The notes under the pieces are model-generated. The model was not told where the DNA came from, ran no database searches, and worked only from the letters and a program-made list of their open reading frames with translations. A stretch of 38,959 bases of DNA from Chloroflexota bacterium (GTDB lineage Bacteria > Chloroflexota > Ktedonobacteria > Ktedonobacterales > JACDGC01), in NCBI GenBank assembly GCA_021778805.1, contig JAJYBV010000024.1:1236-40194 (forward strand). The letters are read 5' to 3'. A program made the translations under genes and the position numbers. Positions 33,049-38,959 of the stretch are shown here, piece after piece. The stretch's first letter is position 1. The number at the start of each line of letters is the position of its first letter.

Positions 33049-34275
33049 ATGAATGTAAACGCTGAACAAGAGTTATTCGCGCGGTTTGCGAATATTGTAA
33101 CCGAACCATCTGAAAAAGACGCTATTTTAGGTGTTGCGCCAAAAGTTATTGTATCACCGGCGAATACCGAACAGATTTCCGCAATTTTAGCTTTTGCCGC
33201 AGAAAATAATCTTGCCGTTATACCACGCGGCGCCGGCGCACAAATGGCTATTGGGTCTGCTCCATCTCGCGCAGATATTCTTTTGGATTTATCGAAAATG
33301 AATACCATCATTGCATATGAGCCGGGAGATATGACAATTACTGCACAGGCCGGAACTTCTATTGGAGCCATTCAGCGCGCGGCCGCAGAGTATCGGCAGT
33401 TTTTAGCAATAGATCCCGATGTGGAGGAAAGCGCAACGATTGGCGGTATTGCCGCGGTTGGGATAAACGGTACACGCCGAATGAAATATGGCGGCGTATA
33501 TGATCAGATACTCGGCGCGCAGTTTGTGTTAGCTGATGGAACGATTGCCCGCGCAGGCGGCAAAATTGTGAAAAACGTTGCAGGATATGATATCGCGCGT
33601 TTGCTGTGCGGATCTTTGGGTACCTTGGCGGTGTTAACCGAGGTAACATTCCGGTTGCAGCCAAAACCGCCGTTCTCACGCTGGATTGGTGTTCCCTCGC
33701 CAACTTTAGAGGCTGCGCAAACCGTTGTTCAGCTTATACGCCAGTCGCAGTTATCACCATCTGCAATTGAGGTTGTGCCGGCGGCAGATGGCTTTGTAAC
33801 CGCGCTGTCTTTTGAATACACTGCGGCGGCAATTCAAGAGCAAGTGACGGCGCTGCGACAGCTTTTAGGCAAAAAATATGGCGCATGGTATATTGCTAAA
33901 CCCAATTTTTCATTGCCCAAAAACGCTTTTGCGCTGAGAATTTCTGCGCCGCCTTCGCAAACCCTCCCCATTTTGCAAAAGGTCCTGGAAATATCTGAGC
34001 CTATGCATATCGATTGGGTGGCGCATGTGGGATTTGGCGCAATTGAAACGTCGGTGAATGCCGCGCCAGACGCCGTTGTGCGCCTTACCGGGCAGCTGCG
34101 GCCGGTTTGTGAAGCTGCCGGCGGCGCGCTGGTTGTTTCCGGAGATGGTTTAAGCGCACTGCCAGAGCTGGATCCTTGGGGAACAGTTAGTTCCGCGCCG
34201 TTGATGCGCTCGGTTAAATCTTATTATGATCCTAAATCTATTTTGAATCCCGGCCGATTTGTCGACGGAATCTAA
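33049..34275 (+). CDS. glcE: Glycolate oxidase subunit GlcE (FAD-binding)
   Basis: Second flavin-domain subunit of the glycolate oxidase complex. Seen: a single FAD_binding_4 domain with VIPRGAGAQMAIG, DPDVEESATIGGIAAVGINGTRRMKYGG, KNVAGYDIARLLCGSLGTLAVLTEVTFRL, and a shorter C-terminal cap ending YDPKSILNPGRF, all typical of GlcE. 408 residues versus 350 in E. coli. The start codon directly follows the iscB element and has no Shine-Dalgarno at normal distance; before insertion AGGTG lay 6 nt upstream. The reading frame itself is intact. Confidence 0.92.
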   Translation: MNVNAEQELFARFANIVTEPSEKDAILGVAPKVIVSPANTEQISAILAFAAENNLAVIPRGAGAQMAIGSAPSRADILLDLSKMNTIIAYEPGDMTITAQAGTSIGAIQRAAAEYRQFLAIDPDVEESATIGGIAAVGINGTRRMKYGGVYDQILGAQFVLADGTIARAGGKIVKNVAGYDIARLLCGSLGTLAVLTEVTFRLQPKPPFSRWIGVPSPTLEAAQTVVQLIRQSQLSPSAIEVVPAADGFVTALSFEYTAAAIQEQVTALRQLLGKKYGAWYIAKPNFSLPKNAFALRISAPPSQTLPILQKVLEISEPMHIDWVAHVGFGAIETSVNAAPDAVVRLTGQLRPVCEAAGGALVVSGDGLSALPELDPWGTVSSAPLMRSVKSYYDPKSILNPGRFVDGI

Positions 34276-34298
34276 ATTAATTGCAAAGGCAATGCGCT

Positions 34299-35618
34299 AT
34301 GCAAACTGAAAAGAATGACTCAACACAGCATTTGGTTCACAAACCGGATAAAGAATTGCTGAACGCATGCATACATTGCGGATTTTGCCTCACTTCGTGC
34401 CCCACCTATGTGTTGTGGGGTGATGAATCGGATTCGCCACGCGGCCGTATTCAATTTATGAAAATGCTTGCCGATGACGAGTTGCAGCCCGATAGGCAGA
34501 TGACACAGCACTTTGATAGCTGTTTAGGCTGTGAAGCTTGCGCAACCGCGTGTCCTTCCGGCGTGCAGTATGGCGCGCTGATTGAGGAAACTCGCGCGTA
34601 TGTTGCAAAAACCGTACCGCGGCGCTTGCCAGACGCCGCGTATCGCGCGCTGCTTTTCAGTCTATTTCCTTACCCCAAAAGATTGCGAGCGATGAAGCCG
34701 TTTTTATGGCTTTACCAAAAAAGCGGAGTTAGCGCAGCCGTTCGTTCGCCGGTTGGAAAAGTGCTGCCGCGGCGTCTGCGCGCCTTAGACGCGGTTTTAC
34801 CTTCGGTGCGGCTGCGGCATGACCAAATACCAGTTATCACTCCGCCTAAAACTGCGCGGCGTTTGCGCGCCGGCATGATAACCGGTTGTGTGCAAGACGC
34901 ATTTTTTAGCGATGTCAATGCTGCAGCTGTTCGTGTGCTTACCGCGGAAGGTGTGGAAGTGATTACCCCGCCAAATCAAGGCTGCTGTGGCGCGCTGCAC
35001 ATACACTCCGGACGCGAAGAAGGCGCTATGGCAATGGCGCGCAGTATGATAGATATTTTTGAGCGCGCGCAAGTAGATGTTATCGTTATTGATTCCGCCG
35101 GATGCGGATCTACTCTAAAAAGGTACGATCGCTTGCTGCAAGGTGACGCGCAATATGCCGAACGCGCAAAAGCGTTTGTCGCCAAGGTAAAAGATATTTC
35201 GGAGGTTTTAAGCGAATTATCTGTAACGGTGCCGCGCCATCCCATACCGTTTAAAGTAGCCTATCACGACGCCTGCCATCTTAGCCATGCGCAGAAAATT
35301 CGCGAAGCGCCGCGAAATCTGTTAAAAACAATTCCCCAATTAGAGGTATTGGAAATACCGGAAGGCGATATCTGCTGTGGCAGCGCCGGAATCTATAACC
35401 TAACCGAGCCGGTTGCCGCTGAAGAACTGGGAATTAGAAAAGCGCGGAATATCCTTGCAATTCAACCTCAAGCATTGGTTGCATCTAACCCGGGATGCCT
35501 GCTGCAAATAAGCGCATCACTGAAAAAAGAAGGTATTCGCATACGTACCTATCATCCTATTGAGTTGGTAGATATGTCTATTCGCGGCGCGCTGCCAAAA
35601 GAACTATCTGCGCCATGA
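34299..35618 (+). CDS. glcF: Glycolate oxidase iron-sulfur subunit GlcF
   Basis: Electron-transfer subunit linking GlcDE to the quinone pool. Two [4Fe-4S] motifs CIHCGFCLTSCP and CLGCEACATACP near the N-terminus, then two CCG domains (NQGCCGALHIHSG, DACHLSHAQKI, GDICCGSAGIYNLT). 439 residues. The track begins at a TTG 18 bp upstream; the ATG at 34299 follows AAAGGC and is preferred. It begins 23 bp after the glcE stop, so glcE and glcF are one transcript. Whether transcription from the glcD promoter still passes through the iscB element is open. Confidence 0.92.
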   Translation: MQTEKNDSTQHLVHKPDKELLNACIHCGFCLTSCPTYVLWGDESDSPRGRIQFMKMLADDELQPDRQMTQHFDSCLGCEACATACPSGVQYGALIEETRAYVAKTVPRRLPDAAYRALLFSLFPYPKRLRAMKPFLWLYQKSGVSAAVRSPVGKVLPRRLRALDAVLPSVRLRHDQIPVITPPKTARRLRAGMITGCVQDAFFSDVNAAAVRVLTAEGVEVITPPNQGCCGALHIHSGREEGAMAMARSMIDIFERAQVDVIVIDSAGCGSTLKRYDRLLQGDAQYAERAKAFVAKVKDISEVLSELSVTVPRHPIPFKVAYHDACHLSHAQKIREAPRNLLKTIPQLEVLEIPEGDICCGSAGIYNLTEPVAAEELGIRKARNILAIQPQALVASNPGCLLQISASLKKEGIRIRTYHPIELVDMSIRGALPKELSAP

Positions 35619-35792
35619 AATAGCAAAAGCTATTGTGCGCGGCAAAATGCTTGATTGGCGCCATATTTGCGCTTATTCATAAATGTAATTTCCTATGTGG
35701 AAAACATGGTTAGCGTATACTAATAGTAGTGGCAAACTATCTGCATTGTTTGCCGGGCTTTTTGTGAAGGATCCTGGAACCGGGGTATGGAT

Positions 35793-37025
35793 ATGCGAAC
35801 TGCGCGCGTGAAATCATCTATTTTTACACGGCGATTTATTCAAACATTGAATGTTATATTATCGCTGATATTAGTATTTTTATTGGCAGCGGCCGGATAT
35901 TTAATTTATTATGGCGTAGTTCATAATGATTTTGGGGCAACTTCCGGGCAAAACGCCATAAAATCAACGGTAAATGGCGCTGTTAACACTGCGCCGGCTA
36001 CAGCAACGCTGCCGGCGTCTAACAGCGCTTTGGTAAAATTTGTGTCTGGTAAAACGTATGGGGCCGGTGTTGCTTCGCTGGCGTGGGATCCTGCCGGGCA
36101 AAATTTAGCGGTGGGTGAAAACCCTGCGATATACGGCGGCAGCGGAAATGGCGGTGTGCTGCTATACCATCAAAATGGCTCCAGCGAGCGGCTAACGGGA
36201 TTTGAAGGATTTCAGGCGCCCGGTAGTTTAGTGTGGTCGCACAGTGGCGCCATGTTGGCTGCCGGCGGTCATTTAACATTAATTATTTGGCAGCCTGCCA
36301 TAAGCGCGGCTCCATTTAAAATTACGCTTCCGTCTGATCCCGGCTCTAATATCTATGTGTTTAATGTAAAAACCGGCGCCTTAGTTCATACATATCCTGA
36401 TACTATATTTTTGCCGTTTGGCTTCGCTGAATGGGGGCAGGGCGGCGCAATTTCTGCAAATACCGTTTTGCCCGCAAATCCGCTGAACCCCATAGAGCCG
36501 GCTTTTGCCCTTTGGGGTCCGGAGCAGGGAGCCGGAGTGTATTATGACGCTTCGATGGGCAAAACCATGATTGGCTCTTCTTCAAGCGATCGCGTGGCGC
36601 ATTCCGCACTTATCCGCTGGTCGCCGCAAGATGATTATATTGCGTGGGGATATCCTGCTTTACCGGTAAGTTCGGTAGAGTCAACCGCAAGCAGCCAAAA
36701 TACCGGACAATTTCAGGCAATTTTATCGCCAAATGCTTTATTTGCGGCTATGGTTACCAAAATTGGCGCAGCCAAATCAGTGGATTCAATATATATTACA
36801 CCTTCGGCGATTGGTTCTTTTGCTATGACGATGGCTTTTTCTGCCAAAGGCGCATCTTTGACGCTTTATAATTCAGCTAACGGATCCGAAATTACTTCCA
36901 TCGGAGATCCGAGCGGATTCAGCGACGCAACTGCGTGTAGTTTTAGCTGGACAAATTTGCCGCAACTTACTTTTGCTGCTGTTACCGGAAAGCAGATCGC
37001 GGTGGTGTATAGCGCGCCGGCGTAG
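35793..37025 (+). CDS. Membrane-anchored WD40-like beta-propeller protein
   Basis: A short basic N-terminus and a single transmembrane helix (LNVILSLILVFLLAAAGYLIYYGV) are followed by a Thr/Ala-rich spacer and about 320 extracytoplasmic residues. These have blades such as GVASLAWDPAGQNLAVGEN, LVWSHSGAMLAAGG and ALIRWSPQDDYIAWGYP, as in WD40-like propellers. It may be a surface binding protein; no enzyme motif is seen. Start: GGGG at 35782 is only 1 nt before the first ATG (35787) but 7 nt before the second (35793), which I prefer. The gene stands alone, convergent with the DUF885 gene 17 bp away. Confidence 0.75.
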   Translation: MRTARVKSSIFTRRFIQTLNVILSLILVFLLAAAGYLIYYGVVHNDFGATSGQNAIKSTVNGAVNTAPATATLPASNSALVKFVSGKTYGAGVASLAWDPAGQNLAVGENPAIYGGSGNGGVLLYHQNGSSERLTGFEGFQAPGSLVWSHSGAMLAAGGHLTLIIWQPAISAAPFKITLPSDPGSNIYVFNVKTGALVHTYPDTIFLPFGFAEWGQGGAISANTVLPANPLNPIEPAFALWGPEQGAGVYYDASMGKTMIGSSSSDRVAHSALIRWSPQDDYIAWGYPALPVSSVESTASSQNTGQFQAILSPNALFAAMVTKIGAAKSVDSIYITPSAIGSFAMTMAFSAKGASLTLYNSANGSEITSIGDPSGFSDATACSFSWTNLPQLTFAAVTGKQIAVVYSAPA

Positions 37026-37042
37026 TTAAATGCGCTGGGCGG

Positions 37043-38701
37043 CTATTCCTGCGGCGTTTTCCGAAGCGCCTGCAATAATAACGGAATTGGCGGCGCGCCA
37101 AAACGTAATGCGCTATCGTGCAGCCGCTGCGTATCCCATTCGGTGTGTTGATTGCGCAGGGCAGCCAAGAATTGTTTCATAAATATTTTGCCAACGCTAT
37201 AGCTGTACACAAAGGGATCTTTCATGCTTCTGGCGGCCTCGTGGCGGGCGCGAATCTCCGGCAAAAATGTTTCTTGCATAATCAGGTTTGCTGCGTCATC
37301 TGCGGTAATAGCGCCGGTTGCGGTTTGCAGCGCTATCATTGCCCGGCAGTCACGAAGCAGGGCCATTTGCGCTTGCTGAACACCATATCCGAAATCAGTT
37401 TTTCCAAAACCATGGTCAATAATCATTTCTTCGGCGTAGTGCGCCCACCCCTCGATAAATGTTTGCGAAGTAAATATTTTAGCGGCTGCCGTTGGCGCGG
37501 TTTTCAGCCGTTGAAATTGCAAATAATGGCCCGGCCAAATTTCATGCGCGACAGTATTTGCCATGCCATAAATGCTTAATTTTTCCATCCATGCGTTTTG
37601 TTTTTTGGGGGACCATTCACTTTCAGGCAGTGTCACAAACAACCGCGCGCGCAGAGGTTGTTCCTCAAATGGACCAGGGGCGTCTAAAAAAGCCGAGCCA
37701 TTTCGCATATATGGTTTTGTTGCATAAATTGCGCAATGTAAATGTTCCGGAGCCGTAACAATATGGCGCCGGCTTAGAAAATAATGCAAATTTTGAATTA
37801 TCTCTTCTATATTGCTCAGCGCATGTTCAGCCGCCGGCTTGCGTTTGCCCAATTGTTCCAGCGCATCCGCCGGAGCAAGCTTCATTTTATCTGCAAATAT
37901 CCGCATCCGTTCTCGATTGTTTGCCATATCTTCATACAAAAGCTGCTGCAATTCATTTGCTGTGGTTGAGATCATATCAGAGGAAAGCAATATTTTAAAA
38001 AAAATATCACTGCCATCCGTCGCATAACTTGCCGTTCCAGTAGATAATTTTTGAATATGGCTTTGCAGCAATTGAAACGCTGCAATAGCAGCCTCACTGC
38101 TTTTGCGGAACTGCGCGGCTATATCAATATATTTTACAGAAGCTGAAAAGTGCGCAAGCTCTTGCTTATGAAACTGAATTTGGCTGTTTATCAGGGCTAT
38201 GCTTTGTTCCGCCAGCGCTAGAGGAATGGGTTGATTGAGATTTTTTTCTGCCGATTCTGCAAAATCCTGCACGTTTTTTAAATAATTGCTTGCCGCGGTT
38301 AGTCTTTCTGCTGCGGGAACAGCGCTGCGGCGAATAAATGGTGAAATATCCAGCGGAATAATGTACAGCAGCGGATAATTCGCGAAGCGGTTCCATGCAG
38401 TGAGCTTAAAATACTCTAATTGCGCGTCAAAATATACGGCATGGAGATCAAACGCAGCGGGGTTATCAAAACCATGTTCCGTTAAGTGAAATGGTTGCGC
38501 CGGCGCAAGTTCTTGGAATTGCTGGATATAATTTTGCAAAGAAATCCGCCTGTTTTGAAGCGCATTGTTGCTCCAGTCAGGCAAGCTTGTGGCAAATTGC
38601 CATAACCCAAGCCTATTGGCTGTATGCGGATAAAACGCTAAATAGTCATGGATATATGCGTCTGCAAGCGGGTTTTGTGAAAAAAAAGATTGTGATTCCA
38701 G
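37043..38701 (-). CDS. DUF885 family metallopeptidase-like protein, probable CTG start
   Basis: DUF885 (PF05960) proteins resemble zinc-dependent carboxypeptidases. Seen: VAHEIWPGHYLQFQRL (HE...GH motif), EGWAHYAEEMI, and the C-terminal DPFVYSYSVGKIFM. The ORF track begins at TTG 38584, but the same frame continues upstream to 38722 with no stop. It encodes ADAYIHDYLAFYPHTANRLG, the family's usual N-terminus. No ATG, GTG or TTG covers this part. A CTG at 38701 would give MESQSFFSQNPLADAY..., 552 residues, the normal length. A single-base loss in the A8 run (38680-38687, plus strand) is the alternative. No signal peptide. Confidence 0.85.
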   Translation of the reverse strand: MESQSFFSQNPLADAYIHDYLAFYPHTANRLGLWQFATSLPDWSNNALQNRRISLQNYIQQFQELAPAQPFHLTEHGFDNPAAFDLHAVYFDAQLEYFKLTAWNRFANYPLLYIIPLDISPFIRRSAVPAAERLTAASNYLKNVQDFAESAEKNLNQPIPLALAEQSIALINSQIQFHKQELAHFSASVKYIDIAAQFRKSSEAAIAAFQLLQSHIQKLSTGTASYATDGSDIFFKILLSSDMISTTANELQQLLYEDMANNRERMRIFADKMKLAPADALEQLGKRKPAAEHALSNIEEIIQNLHYFLSRRHIVTAPEHLHCAIYATKPYMRNGSAFLDAPGPFEEQPLRARLFVTLPESEWSPKKQNAWMEKLSIYGMANTVAHEIWPGHYLQFQRLKTAPTAAAKIFTSQTFIEGWAHYAEEMIIDHGFGKTDFGYGVQQAQMALLRDCRAMIALQTATGAITADDAANLIMQETFLPEIRARHEAARSMKDPFVYSYSVGKIFMKQFLAALRNQHTEWDTQRLHDSALRFGAPPIPLLLQALRKTPQE

Positions 38702-38739
38702 TTTTTTAGTTCGTCCGAAGTTTCAATAATAATTAAGTA

Positions 38740-38791
38740 AGCCTTGCGTGGCACCACTTTATCTTATTATATGTGACCGCAAGGCTGTTTT
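38740..38791 (+). terminator. Hairpin with T-run
   Basis: Perfect 9-bp arms AGCCTTGCG/CGCAAGGCT with a ~29-nt loop, followed by GTTTT. It lies upstream of the DUF885 gene and may terminate transcription running out of either neighbour. Confidence 0.4.
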
Positions 38792-38799
38792 ACAAAAAA

Positions 38800-38829
38800 G
38801 CGCGGTACATCTCACCGAAAACACCGCGC
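38800..38829. repeat. Inverted repeat GCGCGGT/ACCGCGC
   Basis: 7-bp perfect arms with a 16-nt loop. The AACACCGCGC arm also ends copies of the dispersed repeat (for example at 16397-16406), so this may be a degenerate relative. Confidence 0.4.
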
Positions 38830-38839
38830 CAATAATTTA

Positions 38840-38959
38840 TACTGGCCGAGCGAGAAAACCACGAAGTCTTTAGCTTCGTGGAAGAATCGCCGTTCCTTAT
38901 CCCTGTGTTTCAATGTAGTGTCGAATGACTTCTTGGCTGGCATTCCCCACTGTGCAACC
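38840..38959 (-). mobile_element. Right end of an IS200/IS605 family element (continues past the window)
   Basis: Perfect 8-bp hairpin CCACGAAG/CTTCGTGG (38859-38881) lies just downstream of the stop of a Y1-transposase reading frame, as in the subterminal hairpins of IS200-type elements. The outer boundary near 38840 is approximate. The ends differ from those of the iscB element, so this is a different element family. Confidence 0.75.
38897..38959 (-). CDS. tnpA: IS200-like Y1 transposase TnpA, C-terminal fragment (cut by window end)
   Basis: The last 20 codons read GCTVGNASQEVIRHYIETQG then TAA. The VGN.S.E.I..YIE.Q pattern is the C-terminal helix of IS200/IS605 HUH transposases, and its Tyr is the nucleophile that forms the 5'-phosphotyrosine bond. 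It is too short for the ORF track. Its stop is 16 bp from the subterminal hairpin. The rest of the gene lies right of the window. It is a possible source of transposase for the non-autonomous iscB element only if the ends are compatible, which they do not appear to be. Confidence 0.85.
   Translation of the reverse strand, partial: GCTVGNASQEVIRHYIETQG

Noticed and set aside
32155-33069. 304-aa and 187-aa minus-strand ORFs over iscB
   Set aside because: Both are antisense to a complete IscB with conserved motifs, and they lack start signals or recognisable domains.

Overview
The window looks like a chromosomal stretch of a free-living bacterium of moderate GC content. A Chloroflexota-type genome is my best guess but is not proven. 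The hints are a PASTA kinase with a Thr/Pro-rich tail, a MoxR/VWA pair, a CioA-like cytochrome bd, glcDEF, and an iscB element plus a formylglycine-generating-enzyme-fold protein with a diversified C-terminus. There is no rRNA or tRNA gene, CRISPR array or prophage block that I can see.

Layout. 1-1330: the 3' part of an FGE-sulfatase/C-type-lectin-fold gene whose last ~120 bp look like a diversity-generating retroelement (DGR) variable region, then a repeat-containing spacer. 1331-3706: cydAB (minus strand). 4280-7753: a small ORF, then yvcK and an NAD-type malic enzyme on divergent promoters. 7921-11367: a Bax-inhibitor-1-like membrane protein, nnrS and a Xaa-Pro aminopeptidase. 11718-16254: an alpha/beta hydrolase, two unrecognised proteins and coaBC. 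16255-16563: a MITE-like repeat. 16564-19724: a NagZ-like GH3 hydrolase and a PASTA Ser/Thr kinase. 20023-23576: a MoxR-type AAA+ ATPase and a VWA protein. 23868-25587: a LOR/SDH-type ornithine cyclodeaminase-family gene and a DUF4190 protein. 25588-26117: an array of three 89-bp repeats. 26118-29687: an MFS exporter facing a PadR regulator, an EamA transporter and a small membrane protein. 29928-35618: glcDEF, interrupted between glcD and glcE by an iscB element. 35793-38701: a membrane-anchored beta-propeller protein and a DUF885 peptidase-like gene. 38840-38959: the end of an IS200/IS605 element with the last 20 residues of its Y1 transposase.

The two most interesting things are mobile or retro-element related. 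First, the C-terminus of the first gene has the codon pattern expected of adenine-directed DGR mutagenesis, although no reverse transcriptase or template repeat lies in the window. Second, a complete and apparently catalytically intact IscB (RNA-guided nuclease, ancestor group of Cas9) with its upstream omega-RNA region has landed precisely between the ribosome-binding site and the start codon of glcE. Its end supplies a mini-ORF whose stop codon abuts the glcE start.

Metabolically, the core genes point to a respiring organism that can oxidise glycolate or lactate (GlcDEF), uses a bd-type quinol oxidase, tolerates nitric oxide (NnrS), and couples cell-wall state to signalling (PASTA kinase, NagZ-like hydrolase, YvcK). 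Several ORF-track starts are too long. I moved starts where a Shine-Dalgarno or promoter decides the matter, and moved one upstream (DUF885).
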